Counted from the stretch's first letter, positions 21,853 to 30,375 are shown. The stretch: 64,000 nt of DNA from Streptomyces sp. NBC_01439 (GCF_036227605.1 NZ_CP109487.1:5619001-5683000); one strand, 5' to 3'. The notes: a model not told the origin generated them from the sequence alone. Translations and numbers: made by a program.

Positions 21853-22974
21853 GTGCGAGTTGCGTGGAAGCACGAAGCGGCCCAACTCCGGGACGCGGCC
21901 ATTTTCATCGGGCTGTCGAACCCCGTGCTGTGGTCCGGGCCGCCGGTCCGGGAGAGCGAGATCGCCGCGTGGACGCAGGAGGTCAAGTTCTTCACCACGA
22001 TCGAGATCGATTCCGTCCTCACCGTGCACAGCCGTTCCGGCAACGCCTTCGAGCTGTACGGAAAGGGGCGGAACTTCCTCAACCCGGTGACGCTGGCGCG
22101 CTATGCGCCGTACGCGATCGAGGCGGAGAGCGCCCCGGAGAACCCGGAGATCCTCGCCCGGGCGCGGACCGTCTGGCAGGAGTACGTGGACGGCATCGCC
22201 CGACGCATCGGCGCTCCCTTGCGCGTCACACCGGACGACGCCGAGGTCCCGGAAGCGGTCTGGCGTCCCGGGGGTGAGGAAGGGCCCAACCTGCGCCTCT
22301 GGATGAACGCCTCGTACGGACTGGACCCGGACGGCCCGCTGTTCACCAAGGTCCCCGGCCGGGTGCTGGTCCGCCTCGACGCGCACGTCCCTGCGGACAT
22401 GGTCGGCGTCACGCCGCGGGAGCTGCCCGAGGTGAGCGACCTGCCGGAGTGGATCCCGGACTGGTACCAGGAGCACGCCGTCGAACAGGCGCGGCGCGAA
22501 CACGAGGCGCCGGACGACGACGACCGCCTGCTCGAAAGGATCCGGCACGTGATGGGCGGCGCGCTCAGTATCGGCGGATCCCTCCACGACTACCTCGGCC
22601 AGCTGGCCACGACCCCGGTCGAGGCCGGCCCGGAGCCCGACTCCTACCTCTGGCAGCACACCTTCCAGCACCCCGGAGCCCCGCAGGGCCGCCTGCCCGC
22701 GATCCACATGGCGCACGTGATCAGCGTCCTCGCGAACCACGAGAAGGAGGGCTCGGCCCGCATCCCGGAGACCGTGGAACCCGGTCTCACCCTCCACTAC
22801 TACGACCTGTTCGACCCGCGGATGCAGAACGCGCTGGCCGTCACCGGACGGGAGGCCTGCGCGCTGTGGAAGCCGGTCCGCTCCTCGTACGAGCGGTCCG
22901 TCACCGGCAAGTCGTACCTGGTCACCCCCCAGGACGTGCTGGACCGCCTGAGGGCCGCCGCCGGGATCGAGTGA
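21853..22974 (+). CDS. Protein of unknown function next to tRNA-Ala
   Basis: 373 residues from GTG 21853, preceded by GGGGAG at 7 nt. No signal peptide or membrane helix. The first 100 residues look like an alpha/beta domain (RDAAIFIGLSNPVLWSG, WTQEVKFFTTIEIDSVLTVHS), the middle is acidic and Pro-rich (EVSDLPEWIPDWYQEHAVEQ), and the C-terminus has IHMAHVISVLANHEK and LTLHYYDLFDPRMQNAL. I recognise no family or catalytic motif. Codon bias is ordinary for Streptomyces. It stands alone between the tRNA terminator and a convergent unknown gene, a typical place for strain-variable genes. Confidence 0.7.
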   Translation: MRVAWKHEAAQLRDAAIFIGLSNPVLWSGPPVRESEIAAWTQEVKFFTTIEIDSVLTVHSRSGNAFELYGKGRNFLNPVTLARYAPYAIEAESAPENPEILARARTVWQEYVDGIARRIGAPLRVTPDDAEVPEAVWRPGGEEGPNLRLWMNASYGLDPDGPLFTKVPGRVLVRLDAHVPADMVGVTPRELPEVSDLPEWIPDWYQEHAVEQARREHEAPDDDDRLLERIRHVMGGALSIGGSLHDYLGQLATTPVEAGPEPDSYLWQHTFQHPGAPQGRLPAIHMAHVISVLANHEKEGSARIPETVEPGLTLHYYDLFDPRMQNALAVTGREACALWKPVRSSYERSVTGKSYLVTPQDVLDRLRAAAGIE

Positions 22975-23007
22975 GCGCATCCAGCGCACCAGCGCGCCGC
23001 CCGCCGG

Positions 23008-23538
23008 TCACCGGCTGTGTTCCAGGACGAGCCGGCGGAGCTCGGCGGCCGAGTCGGTGGCGAGCCGGTAGACGCCCTGGACGCTGATGGAGCGGACCAG
23101 TTCGCCGTCCACGACGTGCTTGAGGGTGCGTTCGCCGCGGCGGGAGGCGTACGTGAGCCGTCCCAGCAGATCGGCCGGGACGGCCGCGTCGAACCCGAGC
23201 GCGGAACCGGGCGGTCCGAGCAGTACCTCGGAGACGCAGCCCGCCTTCAGCGTCCGCCAGTCCAACAGCTTCGCGTAGTCGTCGTCGTGGAGCTCGGACC
23301 CGGCGTCCTTGTAGGGAATGATCCGCGACACCTCCATGGCTCCCAGCACGTGGAGCCGCTTTCGGAAGGCCCGGACGGGGAAGACGGTGTCGCCGGGCCG
23401 GACGCCCGCCCGTACGAAGCTCGGCAGCGACTGGTGCGGGCCGCCGAACAGCATCGTGAGGCGCTGGCCGGCACGACCCGTGCGTTCGAGTTCCCGGCAC
23501 AGGTCGTTGGTCCACAAGGTCGTATAGGAGTTCGGCAC
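23008..23538 (-). CDS. Hypothetical protein, possibly PUA/ASCH-like
   Basis: 176 residues from GTG 23538; no strong ribosome site. The middle segment (FGGPHQSLPSFVRAGVRPGDTVFPVRAFRKRLHVLGAMEVSRI) reads as a small beta-barrel with a gap-facing VRPGD turn, like ASCH/EVE domains that bind modified nucleic acids; this is inference from pattern only. The C-terminal part (TYASRRGERTLKHVVDGELVRSISVQGVYRLA) is another strand-rich module. It converges on the 373-aa unknown gene with 33 bp between stops. Confidence 0.6.
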   Translation of the reverse strand: MPNSYTTLWTNDLCRELERTGRAGQRLTMLFGGPHQSLPSFVRAGVRPGDTVFPVRAFRKRLHVLGAMEVSRIIPYKDAGSELHDDDYAKLLDWRTLKAGCVSEVLLGPPGSALGFDAAVPADLLGRLTYASRRGERTLKHVVDGELVRSISVQGVYRLATDSAAELRRLVLEHSR

Positions 23539-23683
23539 GACAGCACCGTAGGGGCGCCCACTGACAAGAGGTCAGTTGGTCGTGATCGGCGGGGAGCAGG
23601 AGCTCCGATCTGTCGGCGGATGATCGTCGAGGAACCCGCTGCGCGCAACGGGACAAACGATCCGGGCCGGCAATCATGGGTCC

Positions 23684-24275
23684 ATGACGATCGGTGAGGA
23701 ACACGACGGCGGAACGGCCCAGGCCTGGGAGGCGCTCGGCGGGGCGCCCGAGCTCGTCGGGCGGGTGCGCTACCGCGGCGCCGGCGACCTGGCGGAAGGG
23801 CCGCTCCCGGTGGCCGAACTCGCGCGCGCGATCGTCGGGGCGTGCGGGCTCGCCGCGGCCGAGCGGGCCGGGGGCGGGGCGGCGGGGGTTCGACTCGCTG
23901 GTGCAGGCGGGGTACGGGATCGCCGCGGTGTGTGCCGGGCCGGACGGGGCCCCCGGTGCGCTGCCGGCGCAGGCGCTGGACCACGGGACGGGGTACCTGG
24001 TGGCGGCCGGCGTGCTGCGGGCCCTGGCGGAGGGGGGTGGGCGGGGGCTGCGGTTCTCCCTCGCCGGGACGGGGGCGTGGCTGGTGCGGGGGCTCTCCCG
24101 AGCGGGGGCGGGTGGGGGTGCGGGTGCGGGGGCCTCGGGGTATGCGGCGGAGCCGTGGCTGCGGGAGACCGGGTCGGGGTACGGGCTGCTGCGGCACGCC
24201 GCCAGTGCCTTCGGGGAGTGGGGGGCGGGGCCGTCCCGGTGGGGGACGGACCGGGCCGTCTGGCTCCCGCGGTAG
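23684..24275 (+). pseudogene. CoA-transferase family III (CaiB/BaiF-type) gene, internally deleted and frameshifted
   Basis: Two pieces in different frames together look like the two ends of an actinobacterial CoA-transferase III protein. From ATG 23684 one frame gives WEALGGAPELVGRVRYRG, LPVAELARAIVGACGLAAAE up to about 23880. The next frame then gives FDSLVQAGYGIAAVCAGPDG, ALPAQALDHGTGYLVAAGVLRAL and RFSLAGTGAWLVRGL, the family C-terminus, ending at TAG 24275. The 200 or more residues that should lie between are missing, and the junction is in a G/C-only run. A deletion that also shifted the frame is the simplest explanation. No activity is expected. Confidence 0.7.
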
Positions 24276-24293
24276 GGGCGGCGGGGCGGGGCG

Positions 24294-24360
24294 GGTGCGG
24301 CGCCGTTGCCGGGGGCGCCGCCCCCGGACCCCCGCGCCTCAAGCGCCGGCGGGGCTGGAG
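24294..24360 (+). repeat. Dispersed 67-bp Streptomyces intergenic repeat, copy A
   Basis: This copy matches the one at 28177-28243 at 65 of 67 positions by hand alignment. The core GCGCCTCAAGCGCCGGCGG and the neighbouring CCCCCGG palindrome are of the kind scattered between Streptomyces genes. Its CCGGGGGCGCCGCCCCCGG segment can fold as a hairpin and may terminate transcription on both strands. Confidence 0.8.
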
Positions 24361-24385
24361 TGGCCGGAGGGGGTGGGAGAGTGGC

Positions 24386-24883
24386 TCAGGCGTCGGTCAG
24401 GGGCTTCGTCATGCAGCGGCTGGAGTCGTAGAAGCGGTAGTGGCCGAACTTCGCGGACAGGGCGTAGCCCGAGGAGAGGTACAGGGCTATCGCCTCCGGC
24501 TGCTGGTCGCCCGTTTCGAGGACCATGCGGTGGCGGCCCGCCGCGCGGGCGTCCGCCTCCAGGACCGCCAGGATGCGGCGCGCGAGGCCGAGCCCCCGGG
24601 CCTCCGGGACGACGTACATGCGCTTGAGCTCCGCGTCGCCGTCCGCGTAGCCCTCGTCGTTCTCGTCCTGGGAGCGCCAGCCGCCGCTCGCCACCGCGGT
24701 GCCCGTGGCGTCGTACGCCAGCAGGTACAGGCCGCGCGGCGGGACGAACATCGCCGGGTCGAGGAAGGTGGCGTCGCCCTCACCGTCGTACCGCTCCTGG
24801 TACTCCAGCTGGACCTGGTCATTGAGTTTGACCGCGTCCGGGTGGTCGTACGGCACGGTGCGGAGGTCTATCCGGTGAGACAT
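24386..24883 (-). CDS. GNAT-family N-acetyltransferase
   Basis: 165 residues. The acetyltransferase core is visible as LAYDATGTAVASGGWRS (strand 4), DAELKRMYVVPEARGLGLARRILAVLE (strand 4/helix 3 with the R-G-L-G-L-A acetyl-CoA loop), HRMVLETGDQQPEAIALYLSSGY (strand 6/helix 4). Substrate is unknown. It is divergent from xthA with 38 bp between starts, so the two share a promoter region. Confidence 0.9.
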   Translation of the reverse strand: MSHRIDLRTVPYDHPDAVKLNDQVQLEYQERYDGEGDATFLDPAMFVPPRGLYLLAYDATGTAVASGGWRSQDENDEGYADGDAELKRMYVVPEARGLGLARRILAVLEADARAAGRHRMVLETGDQQPEAIALYLSSGYALSAKFGHYRFYDSSRCMTKPLTDA

Positions 24884-24921
24884 TCGAATATCGTACGGAA
24901 CCCTCCCGCTATGGTGCTGGG

Positions 24922-25725
24922 ATGCTCACAGTGACCTCCGTGAATGTGAATGGGATCCGCGCCGCCGCCAAGAAGGGCTTCGGGGCGTGGCTCGAGGGAT
25001 CCGACGCCGATGTGGTCTGCCTGCAGGAGGTACGGGCCGAGGAGGGGCAGATCCCGGCGGACGTCCGGACCCCCGCGGGCTGGCACACCGTGTTCGCGCC
25101 GGCCGCCGCCAAGGGACGGGCCGGGGTCGCGCTCTACACGCGGCGGGCGCCCGAGCGCGTGCAGGTCGGGTTCGGCAGTGAGGAATTCGACACCGCCGGA
25201 CGGTACCTGGAGATCGACCTCCCGGGGGTGACCGTGGCCAGCCTCTACCTGCCCTCGGGCGAAGCCGGGACGGAGAAGCAGGACGAGAAGTACCGGTTCA
25301 TGGACGAGTTCCTGACGTACCTGGCGGCGCTGAAGGTGCGGGCCGCCGCCGACGGCCGCGAGGTCGTGGTGTGCGGTGACTGGAACATCTGCCACCAGGA
25401 GGCCGACCTCAAGAACTGGAAGACGAACCGCAAGAACGCCGGCTTCCTCCCCGAGGAGCGGGAGTGGCTCGGCAAGGTGTACTCGGACGCGGGCTACGTC
25501 GACGTGGTGCGGGAACTGCACCCGGACACCGAGGGGCCGTATTCCTGGTGGTCCTACCGCGGGCGGGCCTTCGACAACGACGCCGGCTGGCGGATCGACC
25601 TCCAGGTGGCCACCCCGGGGCTGGCGGCGAAGGCCGTGAAGGCCTTCGTGGAGCGGGCCGAGACGCACCCCGAGCGCTGGTCCGACCACGCGCCCGTGAC
25701 CGTGGTCTACGAGCTGGGCGTCTGA
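24922..25725 (+). CDS. xthA: Exodeoxyribonuclease III / AP endonuclease
   Basis: 267 residues from ATG 24922. Endonuclease/exonuclease/phosphatase fold: SVNVNGIRAA (Asn), VVCLQEVRAEEGQIP (catalytic Glu), SLYLPSGEAGTEKQDEKYRF, VCGDWNICHQEADLKN (metal-site Asp and Asn), SWWSYRGRAFDNDAGWRID and SDHAPV (catalytic Asp-His). It cleaves DNA 5' of abasic sites and trims 3' ends in base-excision repair. It overlaps the convergent MerR gene by 19 bp at the 3' ends. Confidence 0.95.
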   Translation: MLTVTSVNVNGIRAAAKKGFGAWLEGSDADVVCLQEVRAEEGQIPADVRTPAGWHTVFAPAAAKGRAGVALYTRRAPERVQVGFGSEEFDTAGRYLEIDLPGVTVASLYLPSGEAGTEKQDEKYRFMDEFLTYLAALKVRAAADGREVVVCGDWNICHQEADLKNWKTNRKNAGFLPEEREWLGKVYSDAGYVDVVRELHPDTEGPYSWWSYRGRAFDNDAGWRIDLQVATPGLAAKAVKAFVERAETHPERWSDHAPVTVVYELGV

Positions 25726-26435
25726 CCTGAGTCGGAGTCGGTATCGGCGGCGGTGTCGGCAACGGCGCCGCCCGAGGCCAGCAGGCGGTCCATCGCCATC
25801 GTCAGCTCGGCCTCGACCACGCTCTTCGCCAGCGGGCGCAGCCGGGTGAGCGCGTCCGGTGACATGTGGGCCGATATCAGCTCGGTGAAGAGCAGGGCCA
25901 TCGCGTCCGCGTGCTCGCGGACGCGGCGGCCGGTCTCCAGGACGGCGGCCAGCGGGACGCCCTCGCGGACGAGGGCCGAGGAGACGTCCAGGAGGCGGCG
26001 GCTGACGTGCACGATCGCGTCGCCGTCGACGGCGACGTAGCCGAGGTCCAGGGAGGCCGCCAGGTTCTCCGGGGTGACCTCGCCCTCGAAGTAGTCGGCC
26101 AGCGCCTCCGGGGTGAGCCGGACCGGAGTCTCCTCGGACCAGCCGATGCCGAGCAGCTCCCCGAGCTGGCCGACGTCGCGGCCGCTCTCGAAGGCGGCGG
26201 TCAGCTCGGCGATGCCGCCGAGGGTGTGGCCGCGTTCCAGGAGGGCGGCGATGGTGCGCAGCCGGGCCAGGTGGTGGTCGTCGTACCAGGCGATCCGCCC
26301 CTCGCGGCGGGGCGGTGGGAGCAGTTTGCGCTCGCGGTAGAAGCGCAGGGTGCGGACCGGGATGCCGGCCGCTTCGGCCAGTTCCTCCGTGCGGTACTCG
26401 CGCACCGTCTTCGCTCGCGTCTCTTCCTTCGCCAC
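25707..26435 (-). CDS. MerR-family transcriptional regulator
   Basis: 242 residues. N-terminal winged helix (about 13-82): YRTEELAEAAGIPVRTLRFYRERKLLPPPRREGRIAWYDDHHLARLRTIAALLERG, the classic MerR signature. The remaining 160 residues form a helical effector domain with no Cys motif, so it is not a metal-thiol sensor of the MerR/CueR type. It is divergent from the monooxygenase operon, 172 bp apart, and is the likely regulator of that operon; the inducer is unknown. Confidence 0.88.
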   Translation of the reverse strand: MAKEETRAKTVREYRTEELAEAAGIPVRTLRFYRERKLLPPPRREGRIAWYDDHHLARLRTIAALLERGHTLGGIAELTAAFESGRDVGQLGELLGIGWSEETPVRLTPEALADYFEGEVTPENLAASLDLGYVAVDGDAIVHVSRRLLDVSSALVREGVPLAAVLETGRRVREHADAMALLFTELISAHMSPDALTRLRPLAKSVVEAELTMAMDRLLASGGAVADTAADTDSDSGQTPSS

Positions 26436-26519
26436 AGACGCACCTTATGGCGTACCGGCAGTAACTTTCCGGGTCCGCCCCCTACCCATGAGTACGGGGC
26501 TGCTCTACCCTCCCGATTG

Positions 26520-26537
26520 TGCCAGTAATTGCTGGCA
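26520..26537. promoter_or_regulatory. Palindrome upstream of the monooxygenase operon
   Basis: TGCCAG and CTGGCA flank a 6-bp AT-rich spacer in the 172-bp region between the MerR gene and the monooxygenase start. It is a candidate operator; whether MerR or another protein binds it is unknown. Confidence 0.35.
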
Positions 26538-26607
26538 GTGTTTCGATGGTGTGGTGCGTTGCGGGCGTTGCGTGGCTGGGACTGCGGATGAGCGGAAGGC
26601 GGCGGGC

Positions 26608-28269
26608 ATGGGTGGCACGAGCGGCACGGGCGGGCGCGAGCACGTACGGGTGGCGGTGATCGGGTCCGGATTCGGCGGGCTCGGCGCGGCCGTACGGCTG
26701 CGGCGCGAAGGGATCACGGACTTCGTCGTACTGGAACGGGCCGACTCGGTCGGCGGCACCTGGCGCGACAACAGTTACCCCGGGTGTGCGTGCGACGTGC
26801 CCTCCCACCTCTATTCGTTCTCCTTCGCCCCCAACCCCGACTGGCCGCGGACCTTCTCCGGGCAGCCGGCCATCCGCGCCTACCTGGAGCACGTCGCCGA
26901 CACCTTCGGACTGCGCCCGCACATCCGGCTCGACTCCGAGGTGCGGATGATGCGCTGGGACGCCGAGGAGTTGCGTTGGGAGATCGAGACCTCGGCCGGG
27001 GAGCTGACCGCCGACGTCGTCGTCTCCGCGACCGGGCCGCTGTCCGACCCGAAGGTGCCGGAGGTTCCCGGGCTCGCCGAGTTCCCCGGCAAGGTCTTCC
27101 ACTCCGCCCGCTGGGACCATGACTACGACCTGCGCGGCAAGCGCGTCGCCATGATCGGTACCGGCGCCTCCGCCATCCAGATCGTGCCGGCCATCGCCCC
27201 CGAGGTGGAGCGCCTCACCCTCTTCCAGCGGACCCCGCCGTGGGTCATGCCCCGTACCGACCGGTCCATCACCGCCGTGGAGCGCTGGCTCCACCGCCAG
27301 CTGCCCTTCACCCGGGCGGCGCGCCGCGGACTGCTGTGGGGGATCCGGGAACTCCAGGTCAGCGCCTTCACCAAGCGCCCGAACCAGCTCGGCCTCATCG
27401 AGTCCCTGGCCAAGGCCAACATGGCGCGCTCGATCAAGGACCCGGCCCTGCGCGCGAAGCTGACGCCCTCCTACCGGATCGGCTGCAAGCGGATCCTGCT
27501 CTCCAGCGAGTACTACCCGGCCCTGGCCCGGCCCGATGTGGACGTGGTGGCCTCCGGGCTCAAGGAGATCCGCGGCTCGGTGCTGGTCGCCGCCGACGGG
27601 ACCGAGACCGAGGTCGACGCGATTATTTTCGGCACCGGCTTCCACGTCACGGACATGCCGATCGCGGACCGGGTGGTGGGCGCGGAGGGCCAGACCCTCG
27701 CGGACGCCTGGAAGGACGGGATGCAGGCGCTGCGCGGGGCCACCGCCGCGGGCTTCCCCAACTGGATGACGATCATCGGGCCGAACACCGGGCTCGGGAA
27801 CAGCTCGATGATCCTGATGATCGAGTCGCAGCTCAACTACATGACCGACTACCTGCGGCAGCTCGGCATGTTGGGCGGGAAGGTGGCACTCGGCGCCCGA
27901 CCCTCCGCAGTGAACCGCTGGAACCGGCAGGTGCAGGCCCGGATGGAGCGGACGGTGTGGAACACCGGCGGCTGCACCAGCTGGTACCTGGACGCGCAGG
28001 GCCGCAACACGACGGTCTGGCCCGGTACGACCGGCGAGTTCCGCAGGGAGACGCGGAACGTCGATCTGGCGGAGTACGAGGTCCTGCGGGTTGCGGAGCG
28101 CGAGCGGGTCCCAGTGGCCGTCTCGGCTGCCGTTGGGCCGAAGCCGGGTCGCTCCCGCGGGGGCTCCGCGGGGTCCGGTGCGGCGCCGTTGCCGGGGGCG
28201 CTGCCCCCGGACCCCCGCGCCTCAAACGCCGGCGGGGCTGGAGTTGACGCGGCGGAGGGCGTCGCGTGA
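26608..28269 (+). CDS. Flavin-containing (Baeyer-Villiger type) monooxygenase
   Basis: 553 residues from ATG 26608. It has an FAD-binding GxGxxG (VIGSGFGGLGAAVRL, residues 18-32), the Baeyer-Villiger fingerprint F-x-G-x-x-x-H-x-x-x-W (FPGKVFHSARW), a second dinucleotide motif for NADPH (AMIGTGASAIQ), and the conserved IIFGTGFHVTD. The enzyme inserts oxygen next to a carbonyl or oxidises a heteroatom. The C-terminal 30 residues are Ala/Gly/Pro-rich and are encoded by a dispersed DNA repeat (28177-28243), so they are probably an acquired tail. The gene overlaps the hydrolase gene as GTGA; the order monooxygenase-hydrolase-SDR matches the mycobacterial mymA operon. Confidence 0.92.
   Translation: MGGTSGTGGREHVRVAVIGSGFGGLGAAVRLRREGITDFVVLERADSVGGTWRDNSYPGCACDVPSHLYSFSFAPNPDWPRTFSGQPAIRAYLEHVADTFGLRPHIRLDSEVRMMRWDAEELRWEIETSAGELTADVVVSATGPLSDPKVPEVPGLAEFPGKVFHSARWDHDYDLRGKRVAMIGTGASAIQIVPAIAPEVERLTLFQRTPPWVMPRTDRSITAVERWLHRQLPFTRAARRGLLWGIRELQVSAFTKRPNQLGLIESLAKANMARSIKDPALRAKLTPSYRIGCKRILLSSEYYPALARPDVDVVASGLKEIRGSVLVAADGTETEVDAIIFGTGFHVTDMPIADRVVGAEGQTLADAWKDGMQALRGATAAGFPNWMTIIGPNTGLGNSSMILMIESQLNYMTDYLRQLGMLGGKVALGARPSAVNRWNRQVQARMERTVWNTGGCTSWYLDAQGRNTTVWPGTTGEFRRETRNVDLAEYEVLRVAERERVPVAVSAAVGPKPGRSRGGSAGSGAAPLPGALPPDPRASNAGGAGVDAAEGVA
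28177..28243 (+). repeat. Dispersed 67-bp repeat, copy B, inside the monooxygenase reading frame
   Basis: Same orientation as copy A and identical at 65 of 67 positions. Here the repeat lies inside the 3' end of the monooxygenase gene, encoding about residues 523-546, and ends 23 bp before the start of the next gene. Confidence 0.85.
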
Positions 28270-29198
28270 GTCGGCCGAGGCACGTCGTCTCCGGGGTCTA
28301 CGCCCCGCCCGCCGCTCGGCGCGAGCTCGTCGCCGTCTCCGCGGACGGGGCCCGCCTGCACGTCGAGGTCCACGGGGACGAGGACGCACCGGCCGTGGTG
28401 CTGGCCCACGGTTGGACCTGTTCCACCGCCTTCTGGGCCGCTCAGACCAGGGCCCTGGCCGCCACCCACCGGGTCATCGCCTACGATCAGCGCGGGCACG
28501 GGCGCAGCCCCGCCGTCCGAGCGGCGGGCCACAGCACCACCGCCCTCGCCGACGACCTGGTGGCCGTCCTGGAGGCCGCCCTCGCCCCCGGCGAGCGGGC
28601 GGTCGTCGCCGGGCATTCGATGGGCGGCATGACGGTCATGGCGGCCGCGGGTCGGCCGGAGTTCGCCGAGCGGGCCGCCGCCGTGCTGCTGTGCAGCACC
28701 GGCAGCTCGCGGCTGGTCGCCGAGGCGCTGGTCCTGCCGGTGCGCGCCGGGCGCGTCCGCACCCGTGTCACCGGTGCGGTCCTCGGCTCCCGCGCTCCCC
28801 TCGGGCCGGTCACGCCGGTCGCCCGGAAGGTCCTCAAGTACGCCACCATGGGCCCCGGATCCGCGCCGGACAAGGTCGAGGCGTGCGCCCGTATCGTCCA
28901 CGCCTGTCCCACCGGGGTGCGGCACGCGTGGTCCCGGGTGCTGGCCGGCCTGGACCTCGACGCCGACGTGGCCCGCCTCACGGTGCCCACCGCCGTCATC
29001 GGCGGCACCGCCGACCGGCTCACCCCGATCGTGCACGCCCGCGGGCTCGTCGCCGCGCTGCCGAACTGCGTGGGCCTGACCGAGCTCACCGGGATGGGGC
29101 ACATGACCCCGGTCGAGGCCCCCGAGGCCGTCACCGCCGCCCTGCGCGAGCTCGCCGATCTGTATCTCGACACCACCGCGAAGGAGAAGACGCCGTGA
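28266..29198 (+). CDS. Alpha/beta hydrolase
   Basis: 310 residues from GTG 28266. Canonical hydrolase features: oxyanion HGW (48-50), YDQRGHGRS, nucleophile elbow GHSMGG with Ser118, acid Asp in GGTADRLTP and catalytic His in TGMGHMTP near the end. Middle lid region is of average size. It is the second gene of the three-gene oxidative operon, in the position of LipR in the mycobacterial mymA operon, where an esterase acts with a Baeyer-Villiger enzyme. A role in hydrolysing the ester made by the first enzyme is inference. Confidence 0.9.
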   Translation: MSRPRHVVSGVYAPPAARRELVAVSADGARLHVEVHGDEDAPAVVLAHGWTCSTAFWAAQTRALAATHRVIAYDQRGHGRSPAVRAAGHSTTALADDLVAVLEAALAPGERAVVAGHSMGGMTVMAAAGRPEFAERAAAVLLCSTGSSRLVAEALVLPVRAGRVRTRVTGAVLGSRAPLGPVTPVARKVLKYATMGPGSAPDKVEACARIVHACPTGVRHAWSRVLAGLDLDADVARLTVPTAVIGGTADRLTPIVHARGLVAALPNCVGLTELTGMGHMTPVEAPEAVTAALRELADLYLDTTAKEKTP

Positions 29199-30079
29199 GC
29201 GCTCGCAGGAGTCTGGAAGGCCAGGTCGCCGTCGTCACCGGCGCCGCCCGGGGGGTGGGCGAGCTGCTGGCGCGCAAGTTGTCGGCCCGCGGTGCGAAGG
29301 TCGCCCTCGTCGGCCTGGAGCCGGAGGCCCTCAAAGAGGTGTCCGAGCGACTGCACACCGACAGCGACCACTGGTACGCCGACGTCACCGACCACGAGGC
29401 CATGTCCCGGGTGGCCGAGGAGGTCAAGCAGCGCTTCGGCAAGGTGGACGTCGTCGTCGCCAACGCGGGCGTGGCCGCCGGCGGGCCGTTCGCCGACTCG
29501 GATCCGGACGCCTGGCGCCGGGTGATCGAGGTGAACCTGATCGGCGGGGCCGTCACCGCCCGCGCCTTCCTGCCCGTACTGACGGAGAGCCGCGGCTACT
29601 TCCTCCAGATCGCCTCGCTCGCCGCGATCACCCCGGCGCCGATGATGACCGCCTACTGCGCCTCCAAGTCCGGGGTCGAGGCCTTCGCGCACTGCCTGCG
29701 CGCGGAAGTCGGCTACAAGGGGGTCAAGGTCGGCGTCGGTTACCTCTCCTGGACCGACACCGACATGGTGCGCGGCGCCGATCAGGACGAGGTCATGCGG
29801 GAGTTGCGCCAGCGGCTGCCGTGGCCGGCGAACCGCACGTACCCGCTCGGGCCGGCCGTGGACCGGATCGTCGCGGGCATCGAGCGGCGCTCGCCGCACG
29901 TGTACGCCCAGTGGTGGCTGCGCGGCATGCAGGGGGTGCGCGGCTACCTACCGGGGATGATCGCGACAGTCGGGCAACGTGACATGAAGCGCTTCGGGCC
30001 GCGCCTGAGCGGGGTGTCCAAGGGGCTCGTCGGGGCCGGCGGGGCGGCGGACGAGAGGGAGCGCACACAGAGTCGCTGA
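29195..30079 (+). CDS. Short-chain dehydrogenase/reductase
   Basis: 294 residues from GTG 29195, overlapping the hydrolase stop as GTGA. Rossmann motif TGAARGVG (15-22), NAG (90-92), Asn114, and catalytic Ser141, Tyr154 and Lys158 (YCASK) are in place. The C-terminal extension of about 100 residues (WWLRGMQGVRGYLPGMIATV) resembles the SadH-type SDRs of mycobacteria that dock to membranes. It probably interconverts the alcohol or ketone that feeds or leaves the monooxygenase. It is the last gene of the operon. Confidence 0.92.
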   Translation: MSARRSLEGQVAVVTGAARGVGELLARKLSARGAKVALVGLEPEALKEVSERLHTDSDHWYADVTDHEAMSRVAEEVKQRFGKVDVVVANAGVAAGGPFADSDPDAWRRVIEVNLIGGAVTARAFLPVLTESRGYFLQIASLAAITPAPMMTAYCASKSGVEAFAHCLRAEVGYKGVKVGVGYLSWTDTDMVRGADQDEVMRELRQRLPWPANRTYPLGPAVDRIVAGIERRSPHVYAQWWLRGMQGVRGYLPGMIATVGQRDMKRFGPRLSGVSKGLVGAGGAADERERTQSR

Positions 30080-30155
30080 TCGAAATGCGACCTTTGTCCG
30101 CTCATGCAAGTCTGGTCGAGGCCCTACCACCAACACCCCTCATGGAGTGAACAGC

Positions 30156-30335
30156 ATGGGTATCAAGGACCAGTTCCAGGACAAGGCGCAGGAGCTCAAG
30201 GAGAAGGCCCAGAAGGGGCAGAAGCAGCCCGGCAAGGGACCGCAGGACCAGAAGTCCCAGCGGAGCCCGCAGCCGAAGGACTCGCCGCAGCGGTCCTTCG
30301 ACGACATCCGGGACGAGCTCGACGACCGGACCTAG
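30156..30335 (+). CDS. Small hydrophilic protein, unknown function
   Basis: 59 residues from ATG 30156, with GGAGTGA upstream. The sequence starts MGIKDQFQDKAQELKEKAQ (a charged amphipathic helix) and continues with many Gln, Lys, Pro and Ser, ending RSFDDIRDELDDRT. This composition is like small stress-type CsbD-like proteins, but no signature is met. It lies between the SDR and a strong terminator. Confidence 0.7.
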   Translation: MGIKDQFQDKAQELKEKAQKGQKQPGKGPQDQKSQRSPQPKDSPQRSFDDIRDELDDRT

Positions 30336-30375
30336 GCTTCTGGCCCGACCACGACCGGGCCCGCACACAGCGCCG

